Shown piece by piece: positions 18,710 to 27,648 of a stretch of 64,000 nt of DNA. Position 1 is the stretch's first letter, and every line of letters begins with the position of its first letter. The position numbers and the translations under genes were made by a program. The DNA is from Roseomonas mucosa (GTDB lineage: Bacteria; Pseudomonadota; Alphaproteobacteria; Acetobacterales; Acetobacteraceae). The notes under the pieces are model-generated. The model ran no database searches. It saw only the letters and a list, made by a program, of their open reading frames with translations, and was not told the origin of the DNA. The stretch lies in the NCBI GenBank assembly GCA_945878375.1, contig CAMDWG010000001.1, forward strand, positions 186,001 through 250,000. Reading direction: 5' to 3'.

Positions 18710-20909
18710 CGTCCCGGCGGTCGGGCTGCGTCGTGCCCAGGTGGCGGGCCAGCATCTCCAGCACCTCCGTCGTACGCGCGACGGAGGCGCGGACGCTTTC
18801 AAGCATCGCGGGCATGCGGGAGACCTCGAGCCCCTCGGCGATCTCGAGCGCCGCGAGCTGCGCGTTCTCCACGAGCGACGCCAGGATGGCCTGGAAGACG
18901 ATATCGGCGTGGCGGTCCAGCCAGCCGGCGCGCGTCCGGTGGCTTTCCGCGATCACGTCCTGGAAGCGCTTACGGGCCGCATCGGCCGCCTTGCGTTCGC
19001 CAAGGTCGTTGAACAGGAAGACGAAGCCCAGAACCCGGTCGGGCGCGGACAGCACCGGATCGCCGCGCACCAGGATCGGCTTGCCGGCGATATCGTCATC
19101 GGTCAGCCGCACCTCCCCGCTCCAGGATTGGCGGTTCTCCAGCAGGTCGTGCAGGCGGCGGCGGATCTCGCCGGGGTTGTCGAAGAAGGGGGCCAGCTCC
19201 TCCATCCGGCGCGGCCGCGCGCCCCGCAGCGCGGGCAGCAGCCGGTCGAACGCCTCATTGGTCAGGGCGATGCCCCCACGCGCGTCGCAGATCACCACCG
19301 GCTGCTCGGACCCCGCCACCTGGCGGCGCACCTGGGCCAGCTGGTCCTCCGCGATCAGCAGCCGCACCGCGCGGAACTGGGTCACGACGTCGGAGACCGA
19401 ATCGCCGATCAACCGCGCCGTCGCGAGGTCCTTCGGCGTCCAGGGCTCGGAGCAACCCTCGACCACCTGGTGCCACTTGGCGAAGGACCGGCGCGGCGAG
19501 ACCCCGCGAATTCCCTCGCGCAGTTCGACGGGCTTGTTCGGATTGCCGCCCCACACAAGCGTCCGCCGGTGTTCGGGGCGGAACCAGATCAGATACTCGC
19601 CAGGCGCGGCGGAGATCGGGATCGCCAGCACACCGGCCGCCGTGGGTGTCAGCGCCGCAAGGTCCGGCACCACGCTGCGCAGCGAATGGGTCGAGATCGG
19701 CGCGCCGCGCGGGCAGCTGTCGAGCCAGGCGCCCAGCTGGCGCAGCAAATGCGTCCCCGGCACCTCGCCCAACGTCTGCACCTGGCCTTCGAACAGCAGC
19801 GCGGCGCCGTCGGCGCCCAGCGGCTGCAACAGCGTCGCCGGGCTGTCGAACAGCGCGGCGCGCCAGTCGCCCTCACGCGAGATCGCTTCCACCAGCCGCT
19901 GTTCGAGCCGGCGGACCGAGAGCTCGGCCTGCGCCTGCACGAAGGATTCGAGCGCGGCGATGCGCGTTCCCAGCGCCTCCGCCAGCAGGTCGCAGGCGGC
20001 CCGCACCGCGAGCGGCACGCGGCGCGGCGTCTCGTGATGGCAGGCGAGAAGACCCCAGAGCCTGCCGCCGACCATCACGGAACAGACCATGGTCGCGCCA
20101 ACGCCCATGTTCTTCAGATACTGCACATGCATCGGCGAGACGCTGCGGAGCATGCAATGCGACATGTCGAGCTCGGCGCCCGTCAACGGGCTCAGCCGCG
20201 GCTCGATCGCCACCGGTTCGTAGCCGACATCGGCGACCACGCGCAGCCGGTTGCGCGCATAGAGCCGCCGCGCGACCTCGGGGATGTCGGAGGCCGGGTA
20301 GCGATTGCCGAGATAGGGTTCGAGGTCGGGCCGCCGCTGCTCGGCGAAGACCTCGCCATGTCCGTCCTCGGCGAAGCGATAGACCATGACGCGGTCATGG
20401 CCGGCAATGTCCTGGAACACCCGCGCCGCTTCGTCGCAGAGCGGGCGCAGCGCGTAGCAGGACAGGAAGGCCTGCAACGCGGTTTCGACCCGGCGGGCGA
20501 TGTCGGGCTGCGGCAAGGCGGGTTCGAGTTCCACCACCAGCCCCCCGCCCGGCGGGCGATGGAGGGAGGCATCGAAGCTGTCACCCGCCACGCCGGCGCG
20601 CAGCCGCAGCGCCACCGGGACGCCGGCGAGCGATTCCAGCGTCCGCGGCAGGATCGCCGCGGCCATGTCGCCGCCGAGATCCCGCAGCTTGCGCCCGATC
20701 ACGCCCCCGATCCCGCAATCGATCCCGAGCATGGCGCCCGCATTGGCGCTGGCCTGCACGATCACCTGGTCCGGCTCGCGTACCACCAGCAGGCAGCCAT
20801 GTGGCTGGATCGACCCGACAAGGTGGATCTGCTCGCGTTCGCAATCCGCGAGGTCCGGGGTATCGAAGTCAGGCTCCGCCGAAGGGGAGGCTGGCCCCTG
20901 CCCGCTCAT
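18702..20909 (-). CDS. bphP: Bacteriophytochrome, PAS-GAF-PHY-PAS without kinase
   Basis: This is a 735-aa red/far-red photoreceptor. An N-terminal PAS domain carries Cys23 in DCEREQIHLVGSIQPHG, the biliverdin attachment site. The GAF domain has RYPASDIP (Asp208), the MHVQYLKNMGV His261 and LACHH at 290-291. The PHY domain has the tongue motif SPRRSFAKWH (471-480). A further PAS domain (about 530-640) and a helical C-terminus end the protein. No histidine kinase or ATPase domain is present. This is the architecture of the PpsR-binding phytochromes of Bradyrhizobium and Rhodopseudomonas, and ppsR overlaps it by four bases upstream. I infer it is a light-driven antirepressor of PpsR. Confidence 0.93.
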   Translation of the reverse strand: MSGQGPASPSAEPDFDTPDLADCEREQIHLVGSIQPHGCLLVVREPDQVIVQASANAGAMLGIDCGIGGVIGRKLRDLGGDMAAAILPRTLESLAGVPVALRLRAGVAGDSFDASLHRPPGGGLVVELEPALPQPDIARRVETALQAFLSCYALRPLCDEAARVFQDIAGHDRVMVYRFAEDGHGEVFAEQRRPDLEPYLGNRYPASDIPEVARRLYARNRLRVVADVGYEPVAIEPRLSPLTGAELDMSHCMLRSVSPMHVQYLKNMGVGATMVCSVMVGGRLWGLLACHHETPRRVPLAVRAACDLLAEALGTRIAALESFVQAQAELSVRRLEQRLVEAISREGDWRAALFDSPATLLQPLGADGAALLFEGQVQTLGEVPGTHLLRQLGAWLDSCPRGAPISTHSLRSVVPDLAALTPTAAGVLAIPISAAPGEYLIWFRPEHRRTLVWGGNPNKPVELREGIRGVSPRRSFAKWHQVVEGCSEPWTPKDLATARLIGDSVSDVVTQFRAVRLLIAEDQLAQVRRQVAGSEQPVVICDARGGIALTNEAFDRLLPALRGARPRRMEELAPFFDNPGEIRRRLHDLLENRQSWSGEVRLTDDDIAGKPILVRGDPVLSAPDRVLGFVFLFNDLGERKAADAARKRFQDVIAESHRTRAGWLDRHADIVFQAILASLVENAQLAALEIAEGLEVSRMPAMLESVRASVARTTEVLEMLARHLGTTQPDRRDDA

Positions 20910-22258
20910 CCCACCACATCCTCATCCGCGTCGCGCATCTCGTGCAGGCCGTAGCGCTCGAGCTTGGCGTAGAGGCTCTGTCGGCTCAGGCCCAGCGCAT
21001 CGGCGGCGGCGGTGCGATTGCCGTTGGCGGCGCGCAGCGCCTGTTCGATGCGGGCGCGTTCCACCACCGCGGAGGTGTTCCGCACCAGCAGGGGCAGCGG
21101 CAGGCGGCCCATCTCCCGCAGCACTTCGGACAACTCCCCACGGATCTCGCAGGCGCCGTCGGCGGCGGCGCGGCGGCGGATGTCGCGCACCAGCAGCCCC
21201 ATCGCCAGCGGTCCGCCCGTACTGCTCGCGGTGGCGGAGATCTCGACCTCCATCTCGGTGCCGAGGTTGCCGGTCAGCGTGGTCTGGAACAGCCGCACTT
21301 CCCCATGCTCACGCAGCGTGCGCAGCAGCACCGCCGCATCGCGCCCCGGCGCGGCGAACCAGCGGCTGAGGGATTCGCCCAGCGCGGCGGCCTCCGTCGC
21401 GCATTGCGCGGCATCGAGGAAGGCGCGGTTGGCGCGGCGCACACGACCGTCCGAATCGACCACCACGAAGGCGTCCGGCAGCCCTTCCAGCAATTCGTCG
21501 GTGCGCGGCGGCACGGCGCGCGGCAGGCCGCGGCCGGGTTCCGGGGTGCCGGGGGCCAGCTGGATCAGGAACACCGGCTCCGGCTCTCGCGCCATCAGCG
21601 TCACGCGCAGCAGCCAGGGGGTGTCGGCGGCGCCGATATGCATCAGCACGCCGGGCGTGCGGCCATGTTCGCGCGCCCGCGCCAGCATCTCCCGGAAGCC
21701 GCTGCGGTCGCGGGGCGCGACCTCGCGCGCGAAATCCCAGCCGGGGGCAAGGCCGAGTTCGCGGATGGCCACCGGATTGGCCTCCACGATTCGAAGGTCG
21801 CTGGCGGAGATGATCAGGACGGCCTCGGAGGACGCGTCGAACAGCAGGCGGGACCGGGTCTCGATCTCCCGCAGCTTCCAGTAATCCTGCTCCCGCGCCT
21901 GCTGGGCGGCGACCAAGCGGGTCTGCAATTCCTGCACCGCCTGCAGGCTCTTGCCGACCGCGATCAGCCCGGCCTGCCCGCCGAGGCGGACGGTGGTGTA
22001 TTCGATCGGCACCTCGATGCCGGAGGGAAAGCGCTGGGTGACCTGGAGGAAGGCGGACACGCCGCGCTCCCGCGCATCCTCGACCATCCGGCGCACCTGG
22101 TCGCCGGCGACATCGCCGACCGTGTCGGTCCAATGGCGCCCGACCCAGCCCTGGAGGCCTTCCTTCGCGATGGAGCTGGAGACGGAGGCATCGCGAATGA
22201 TCCCGTCCCAGTCCAGGACCAGGGTGACGTCAGGCTGGCTAATCGCAACACGAGTCAT
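20906..22258 (-). CDS. ppsR: PpsR/CrtJ photosynthesis repressor
   Basis: This regulator of about 450 aa represses bch, crt and puf genes by binding TGT-N12-ACA. An N-terminal PAS domain (SQPDVTLVLDWDGIIRDAS), a Gln-rich linker helix (LQAVQELQTRLVAAQQ) and two more PAS domains (RSRLLFDASSEAVLIISA; ELLEGLPDAFVVVDSDG) come first. A Fis-type helix-turn-helix (NGNRTAAADALGLSRQSLYA) ends the protein. I chose the ATG at 22258, which matches the usual N-terminus; an in-frame ATG at 22348 is also open. It overlaps bphP by four bases. No cysteine is present in the helix-turn-helix, so the classical redox switch at that position is missing. Confidence 0.93.
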   Translation of the reverse strand: MTRVAISQPDVTLVLDWDGIIRDASVSSSIAKEGLQGWVGRHWTDTVGDVAGDQVRRMVEDARERGVSAFLQVTQRFPSGIEVPIEYTTVRLGGQAGLIAVGKSLQAVQELQTRLVAAQQAREQDYWKLREIETRSRLLFDASSEAVLIISASDLRIVEANPVAIRELGLAPGWDFAREVAPRDRSGFREMLARAREHGRTPGVLMHIGAADTPWLLRVTLMAREPEPVFLIQLAPGTPEPGRGLPRAVPPRTDELLEGLPDAFVVVDSDGRVRRANRAFLDAAQCATEAAALGESLSRWFAAPGRDAAVLLRTLREHGEVRLFQTTLTGNLGTEMEVEISATASSTGGPLAMGLLVRDIRRRAAADGACEIRGELSEVLREMGRLPLPLLVRNTSAVVERARIEQALRAANGNRTAAADALGLSRQSLYAKLERYGLHEMRDADEDVVG

Positions 22259-22436
22259 GCCGATTGTCCCGGTGCGGATCGTCACCCGCCAAGCCTTATG
22301 GAGCCGGCCCGGCTTGAGTAACGCATCTCTATCCTTCCCGCGTGTCATCTGAAGCCACTGCCCGGCAACGTCAATATGGAATGACGCAGGCCCCGCCGTC
22401 GCGACGTGGGACGCCGACGCGCAGGCAAGCCGGATG

Positions 22437-22454
22437 TGTCATGCTGACTTGACA
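22437..22454. promoter_or_regulatory. PpsR operator, exact TGT-N12-ACA (ppsR/crtD intergenic)
   Basis: TGTCATGCTGACTTGACA matches the known PpsR/CrtJ palindrome, with the TGTCA/TGACA extended halves nearly complete. It lies 30 bases before the crtD ATG and 179 bases before the ppsR ATG in the divergent gap 22259-22483. It most likely controls crtDC and may allow autoregulation of ppsR. Confidence 0.85.
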
Positions 22455-22483
22455 CATCCAGGGCGCCCGGATTGAGTGCGGCC

Positions 22484-23971
22484 ATGGCGGCAAGCGGCGA
22501 CCCCGTGGCGGTGATCGGGGCCGGGATGGGCGGCCTCGTGGCGGCGGCGCTGCTCGCCGCGCGGGGACGGCCGGTGATCGTGTTCGACAAGGCCGAGGCG
22601 CCGGGCGGCAAGATGCGCGATGTCGCGGTCGATGGCGTGCGCCTGGGCGCGGGCCCGGCCCTGCTGACGCTCCGCCCACTGTTCGAGGAGATCTTCGCGG
22701 CGGCGGGCGACAGCCTGGGGGCGCGCGTGACCTTGCGGGCCGAGCCCCTGCTCGGCCGCCATGCCTGGAGCGACGGGGCGCAACTCGACCTGCCGGTCGA
22801 TGCGGACCAGGCGGCAGACGCGATCGGCACCTTCGCCGGCAGCGCGGCGCTGCGCGGCTATCGCGCCTTTCGCGAACGGGCGCGGCGCATCCATGACGCG
22901 CTGGACGCCCCCTTCCTCCGCGCGGCGCGGCCGAGCGCGCTCAGCCTCGCCGGGCAGGCGGGGCTGCGGGGGCTGCTCGGCGCTTCGCCCTTCGGCACGC
23001 TGTGGGACGCGCTGGGGGAGCATTTTCCCGATCCGCGGCTGCGGCAGGTCTTCGCGCGGGTCGCGACCTATGTCGGTTCCTCCCCCCTCAAGGCGCCGGC
23101 CACGCTGATGCTGGTGGCGCATGTCGAATCCCAGGGGCTTTGGGCGGTCGAAGGCGGCATGGCGCGGCTGGCGGAGGCGCTGGAAGCCGTGGCCCAGGCG
23201 CGCGGCGCCACCTTCCGCTACGGCGCGGAGGTACGGGAGATCCTGGTGACAGGCGGCCGCGCCAGCGGCATCCGCCTGGCGGATGGGGAGGTGGTGCCGG
23301 CCCGCGCCGTGTTGGTGAATGCCGACGCCGCCGCGATCGGGGCGGGGCGCTTCGGGCCAGAGGCCAGCCGCGCGGTGGAAAAGGTCCCGGCGGAACGCCG
23401 ATCCTTCTCCGCCATCACCTGGGCGCTGCACGCGCGCACCGAAGGGTTGCCACCGGCGGCGCAGACGGTGGTGCATGCGGATGACCCGGCGGCGGAGTAT
23501 GCGGAGCTCGGCTATCGCGCCCGGCTGCCGGCGGTGCCGACGGTGACGGTCTGGGGGCATGACCGCCTGGCCGGCGCCGCGCCGCCGCCCGATGCGCCGG
23601 AGCGGCTGCTGGTGATGGTCAGCGCGCCGGCCCGCGCCGATCTGCGCCCCCTGCCGCCAGACGCCATCGCCCGCTGCGGCGAGGTCGCCTTCGACCGGCT
23701 GCGGCGGGCCGGCCTTGCGGTGGAGCGCCGGCCGGGGACGGAGCGCGTGACCACGCCTGAGGATTTCGAGTCGCTCTATCCCGGCACCGGCGGCGCGCTC
23801 TACGGGCCCGCGGCGCATGGCTGGCAGGCGGCTTTCAACCGGCCCGGTGCGCGCACGAAGCTGCCGGGTCTCTACTTGGCCGGGGGCAGCACGCATCCCG
23901 GCGCGGGTCTGTCCATGGCGGCGCTGTCCGGACGGGCGGCGGCCGCACAGGTGATCGGGGATATGGGATGA
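22484..23971 (+). CDS. crtD: CrtD-type carotenoid 3,4-desaturase (first copy)
   Basis: This 495-aa FAD-dependent enzyme of the CrtI/CrtD family introduces the 3,4 double bond into 1-hydroxy carotenoids on the way to spirilloxanthin. The N-terminal dinucleotide fold is AVIGAGMGGLVAAALLAARG; KAPATLMLVAHVE is typical of CrtD; the C-terminal LYLAGGSTHPGAGLSMA is the second FAD motif. It starts at ATG 22484, with a GTG four codons upstream possible. Its stop overlaps the crtC ATG (ATGA), and a PpsR operator lies just upstream. A second CrtD homologue is encoded at 28401-29948, and which one does the classical step is unclear. Confidence 0.88.
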   Translation: MAASGDPVAVIGAGMGGLVAAALLAARGRPVIVFDKAEAPGGKMRDVAVDGVRLGAGPALLTLRPLFEEIFAAAGDSLGARVTLRAEPLLGRHAWSDGAQLDLPVDADQAADAIGTFAGSAALRGYRAFRERARRIHDALDAPFLRAARPSALSLAGQAGLRGLLGASPFGTLWDALGEHFPDPRLRQVFARVATYVGSSPLKAPATLMLVAHVESQGLWAVEGGMARLAEALEAVAQARGATFRYGAEVREILVTGGRASGIRLADGEVVPARAVLVNADAAAIGAGRFGPEASRAVEKVPAERRSFSAITWALHARTEGLPPAAQTVVHADDPAAEYAELGYRARLPAVPTVTVWGHDRLAGAAPPPDAPERLLVMVSAPARADLRPLPPDAIARCGEVAFDRLRRAGLAVERRPGTERVTTPEDFESLYPGTGGALYGPAAHGWQAAFNRPGARTKLPGLYLAGGSTHPGAGLSMAALSGRAAAAQVIGDMG

Positions 23972-24903
23972 GGGCTTGGGCGTTCGACCGGCCGGTGACG
24001 AAGCGCGGCTATTGCTGGTGGTATCTCGACGCGCTGTCGGATGACGGGCAGCACGGCATCACCATCATCGCCTTCATCGGCACCGTCTTCTCCCCCTGGT
24101 ACAAGCTGGCGCGGCGGGCGGAAGGCGGGACGGGCGGCGACCCGCAGGACCATTGCTGCCTGAATGTCGTGCTCTACGGCGCGCCATCCCGCTGGGCGAT
24201 GACGGATCGGCGCCGCCACGCGCTGCGGCGCGACACCAACAACCTGACCATCGGCCCAAGCGCCCTGGATTGGGATGGGGAGACGCTGACGGTCCGAATC
24301 GAGGAAGTGACGGCGCCGATCCCGTCGCGCCTCAAGGGCGTGGTGCGGCTGCGGCCCCAGGCGCTGCACACGCGCCGCTTCACGCTGGATTCCGACGGCC
24401 GCCACACATGGCAGCCGATCGCGCCGCGATCCCGCGTGGAGGTCGAGCTGGAAAGCCCCGCCCTGCGCTGGTCGGGCGCGGCCTATTTCGACACCAATGC
24501 CGGTGACGCGCCGCTGGAACAGGATTTCTGCGGCTGGGACTGGTGCCGCGCCGCGCTGCCGGATGCGACGGCGATCCTCTACAACGCGCAGCGGCGCGAC
24601 GGGTCGGAGATCTCGATCGCGGTGCGTGCGACGGATGACGGCGCGCTGACCGATTTCACGCCGCCGCCGCCGGTCGACCTGCCACGCACGCTATGGCGGC
24701 TGCCGCGCCCGACACGGGCCGAGGGTCCCGCGCGCGTGGTTCGTACCCTGACCGATGCACCCTTCTATTCCCGGTCCGAGATCCACACGCGCCTGCTGGG
24801 GCAGGATGCGCCGGCGGTGCATGAGAGCCTGTCGCTCGACCGCTTCAACTCGCCAGCGATGTACGCGATGCTGCCCTGGCGGGTGCCGCGGCCGCTTCGC
24901 TGA
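23968..24903 (+). CDS. crtC: Carotenoid 1,2-hydratase (hydroxyneurosporene synthase)
   Basis: This 311-aa cofactor-free enzyme adds water to the terminal 1,2 double bond of lycopene or neurosporene. The N-terminal WAFDRPVTKRGYCWWYLDAL, the FIGTVFSPWY strand, AAYFDTNAGDAPLEQDF and the C-terminal HESLSLDRFNS are characteristic of CrtC. Its ATG overlaps the crtD stop. The 3' end overlaps the 3' end of the convergent ATP-grasp gene by 59 bases, so both C-termini share the same DNA, which is unusual. Confidence 0.93.
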   Translation: MRAWAFDRPVTKRGYCWWYLDALSDDGQHGITIIAFIGTVFSPWYKLARRAEGGTGGDPQDHCCLNVVLYGAPSRWAMTDRRRHALRRDTNNLTIGPSALDWDGETLTVRIEEVTAPIPSRLKGVVRLRPQALHTRRFTLDSDGRHTWQPIAPRSRVEVELESPALRWSGAAYFDTNAGDAPLEQDFCGWDWCRAALPDATAILYNAQRRDGSEISIAVRATDDGALTDFTPPPPVDLPRTLWRLPRPTRAEGPARVVRTLTDAPFYSRSEIHTRLLGQDAPAVHESLSLDRFNSPAMYAMLPWRVPRPLR

Positions 24904-26038
24904 CATTCACCTCGCCCTCGAACCAGCCGACATCGAGGGTCGCGACCTCACCGAAGGGGACGCGCTTGCGCGCGGCGTCGCGCATGATCGGCCAGGCGGT
25001 GTAGGGCATGCTCAGCACCGGCCAGGGGTCGCGCGCGGCCCAGGTCACGTCGCGCGTCGTCAGCAGGTTCCGCAGATGGCGCGGAAAGGCGCGGTCGAGG
25101 CGGAAGGCCGCGAGCTGCGTTTCCGTCAGGCAGGACCAGACCTGTTGCAGGCGCCGCGCCTTGCGATGGCGCAGCACATCACGCGCGCCGAGGATGGCGG
25201 CCGCGATGTCCCCCGTCTCGAAGAAATGCAGGCCGCTGGTGGTGCGCGGATTGCACTCGATGCCGTGGATGCGGCCCGCTTCATCCTCGCGCAGGTCGAA
25301 GGAGATGAAGCCGGTCCAGTTGAGCGCCGCGACCAGCCGCGCGATCCAGGCTTCCGCGTCCGGATGCTCGACACGTTCGAAGGCGCAGGCGACGGAGCCG
25401 GCGAATTGCACGCCGCGATAGATCGCCGTGCCCAGCACACGCCCGCCCCGCGCGACGGAGCAGGAGCTGAACTCCGCGCCCGGCAGGAAGCGCTGCACCA
25501 CAGCCGGCGCATCGGGATCGGGCTCGGGCAGCGCGGCACCCTCCGCCAGCACGCGCACGCCGCGGCCAGCGGCCGAATGGACGGGCTTGACGACGACACG
25601 CCCGGCGGCCGCCATCGCCGCTGCCGCATCGCTGCCGAGCGCGTGTGTGTCCGGCACTGCGACACCGGCCTCGCGCGCCACATCCACGAAGCGGCCCTTG
25701 TGATGCAGGGCCAGCATGGCGCCGGGAGGCATGGCGAAGACCGGCACGTCGGGCAGCAGGCGCGGCAGGAAGGCGACATGCATCGCCTCCTCCGACACCG
25801 GCACGACCAGATCGGCGCCGTGCTTGCGGACCGCCTCGGCCAGCGATTGCAGATAGGCGCGCTTGCCATCCGCCGGCGCCGGCATCCGCACGCTGCGGGT
25901 GACGCTGTTCGACGCACCGCAGAGATGCCGCGCATGCGGCTCCGCCACCACCACGCGCCAGCCGGCGGCGGCGAAACTGCGGCAGATATCGAGCCCCTTC
26001 GGCAGCCGCCCGAGGGTGATGAGGACGGTACCGGTCAT
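24845..26038 (-). CDS. ATP-grasp protein in the carotenoid block (unknown substrate)
   Basis: This is a 397-aa protein. An N-terminal Rossmann-like domain opens VLITLGRLPKGLDICRSFAA. A central ATP-grasp fold has RVVVKPVHSAAGRGVRVLAE (ATP-binding Lys and Gly loop) and ends with HGIECNPRTTSGLHFF (metal-binding Glu/Asn). The C-terminal 120 residues are distinct and unrecognised. ATP-grasp enzymes couple a carboxylate to an amine, hydroxyl or thiol. The gene starts 28 bases after the P450 stop on the same strand, so they form an operon, and its end overlaps crtC. A role in modifying a carboxylated carotenoid is only an inference from context. Confidence 0.8.
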   Translation of the reverse strand: MTGTVLITLGRLPKGLDICRSFAAAGWRVVVAEPHARHLCGASNSVTRSVRMPAPADGKRAYLQSLAEAVRKHGADLVVPVSEEAMHVAFLPRLLPDVPVFAMPPGAMLALHHKGRFVDVAREAGVAVPDTHALGSDAAAAMAAAGRVVVKPVHSAAGRGVRVLAEGAALPEPDPDAPAVVQRFLPGAEFSSCSVARGGRVLGTAIYRGVQFAGSVACAFERVEHPDAEAWIARLVAALNWTGFISFDLREDEAGRIHGIECNPRTTSGLHFFETGDIAAAILGARDVLRHRKARRLQQVWSCLTETQLAAFRLDRAFPRHLRNLLTTRDVTWAARDPWPVLSMPYTAWPIMRDAARKRVPFGEVATLDVGWFEGEVNVSEAAAAPARAASRTSLAS

Positions 26039-26066
26039 GTTGCGCGCCGCCCGTCGTCTGGGGGCA

Positions 26067-27488
26067 TCAAGCCAAACTCACCCTGCACATCACCTGCTCC
26101 ACCGGGCGCGTGGTGAGCCGCGCGGCTGGGCGGATGCTGTCAGGCGCATCAAGCCGCCAATCGTAGCGACGGAACAGGCGGGCGATGAGCAAGGTCGCCT
26201 CGATGGTCGCGAAGGCGGCGCCGGCGCAGATGCGCGGGCCGATGCCGAAGGGGATATAGGCGCCGGAAGTGATCTCCGCCTCCCGCTCCGGCAGGAAGCG
26301 GTCGGGGTCGAAGCGGTTGGGGTCCTTCCAGTACAGAAGGTGCCGGTGCAGCACCCAGGGCGCGACCATCACCAACGCGCCCTTCTTCAGCCGGTAGCCG
26401 CCGAGCGATGTCGCCTCATTCGCGATGCGCGGCAGGAAGGTGATGGGCGGGTAGAGGCGCAGCGTCTCCCGGAAGATGTTGCGCGTCAGCGTCAGGCGCT
26501 TGATGTGCTGGAACTCGATCGGGCCGCCGCCGGTCACTTCCTCGACCTCCGCGCGCAGGCGCGCGACCAAAGCGGGCTGCGTCGCCAGGATGGCGAAGGC
26601 CCAGGTGAGCGCGCTGGCCGATGTCTCATGCCCCGCCAGGAACAGCACGCCGAGCTGGTCGATCAGTTCCTCTCGCGTGAAGGCCTTGCCGCCCAGATCG
26701 TCGCGCGCCTCGATCACCTGCTGGGCGATGTCGTCGAAGCTGGCGCCCGCGGCCAGATGCGTGTCCAGCAATTCCCCCAGGTGCCGGCGGATGATGCGGC
26801 AGGCGTCGAGCACATGCGGCTTCTGCGGCGCGCGGGTCCAGGCCTTGTCCCAGATCAGCCGGCGGATCTCCACCTGGGCGACGCTGCGCTCGAAATCCGT
26901 GAAGGCGTCGAAGACGTCATGCGCCGTGCGGGTCTGCAGAGGGGTGGTGAAGACGGTGCGGCAGATGATGTCCGCCGTCAGGTGGCTCATCGCGAGGTCG
27001 AGGGAAAACGCCTGGCCATCCCGCGCGCGGGCGTCGTATTCGGCCTCGGCCTGTTCGCTGCCAGCTTGCATCGCGGGGAAGGCGCGGTTCACCCGCATCA
27101 TCGACAAAGCGGGGTCGATCATTTCCCGTTGCCGCTTCCAGGTGGCGCCGGAGGAGACGAAGATGCTGTCGCCGATCAGCGGTTCCAGCGCATGCACCAT
27201 CAGGTCGGATTTGGGGAAGATGCCGGCGGGGTCCGACAGAACCTCCCGCACCATCGCGGGTTCGTTCACCACCACGATGGACCGGCGCGAATAGCCGAGC
27301 GGGCCGATCTTCATCCGATAGGCCTCGGCCGGCAGCAGCGACAGCAGGTCGCCATCGCCGCGCAGCATGGCGCGCACCAGGGACGGCAAGGCGGGCCAGG
27401 GTGGGGTGTAGGGCGGGATGAAGGGCGCCCAGCCCGCTTCCCCGGCGCGGCGGGCCGGGGCGTCTTCGATCATCGGCGCGTCGGTCAT
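26067..27488 (-). CDS. Cytochrome P450 in the carotenoid block
   Basis: This 473-aa soluble-type P450 monooxygenase carries the I-helix oxygen-activation motif AGHETS (285-290), the K-helix ExxR as ETLR (341-344), PDRF (395-398) and the heme-binding loop FGIGPRICAG with Cys421. The substrate cannot be told from sequence. Its position between crtDC and crtD2/crtI and its promoter facing a crtD operon suggest a carotenoid, with hydroxylation or oxidation to aldehyde/acid as typical outcomes. The ATG at 27488 fits (MTDAPMIEDA). It is first of a two-gene operon with the ATP-grasp gene. Confidence 0.9.
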   Translation of the reverse strand: MTDAPMIEDAPARRAGEAGWAPFIPPYTPPWPALPSLVRAMLRGDGDLLSLLPAEAYRMKIGPLGYSRRSIVVVNEPAMVREVLSDPAGIFPKSDLMVHALEPLIGDSIFVSSGATWKRQREMIDPALSMMRVNRAFPAMQAGSEQAEAEYDARARDGQAFSLDLAMSHLTADIICRTVFTTPLQTRTAHDVFDAFTDFERSVAQVEIRRLIWDKAWTRAPQKPHVLDACRIIRRHLGELLDTHLAAGASFDDIAQQVIEARDDLGGKAFTREELIDQLGVLFLAGHETSASALTWAFAILATQPALVARLRAEVEEVTGGGPIEFQHIKRLTLTRNIFRETLRLYPPITFLPRIANEATSLGGYRLKKGALVMVAPWVLHRHLLYWKDPNRFDPDRFLPEREAEITSGAYIPFGIGPRICAGAAFATIEATLLIARLFRRYDWRLDAPDSIRPAARLTTRPVEQVMCRVSLA

Positions 27489-27560
27489 GCCGTCCTGTCC
27501 GGGCCGCGCGGGCCTATGGGCTGAGAAACCAGCCACATGACGCTGCTTTACACCCGGAAG

Positions 27561-27578
27561 TGTCAAGTGGCATTGTCA
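27561..27578. promoter_or_regulatory. PpsR-like operator, one mismatch (P450 / membrane protein divergent promoter)
   Basis: TGTCAAGTGGCATTGTCA has the TGTCA half-site, the correct 18-base length and TCA instead of ACA. It sits in the 160-base divergent gap between the P450 (starts 27488) and the membrane protein (starts 27649). It would bring both operons under the photosynthesis repressor. Confidence 0.5.
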
Positions 27579-27648
27579 CTTCCGCCGCCATCGGCAGGCC
27601 CGCCGGGCGGCCGAAGCAGCTGTGCCGGGCAGCTTGGATGGAGCCGCA

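Noticed and set aside
22484-23971. Considered whether the first CrtD copy is phytoene desaturase or CrtO ketolase
   Set aside because: The APATLMLVAHVE segment and overlap with crtC fit CrtD; true CrtI is at 29968-31476.
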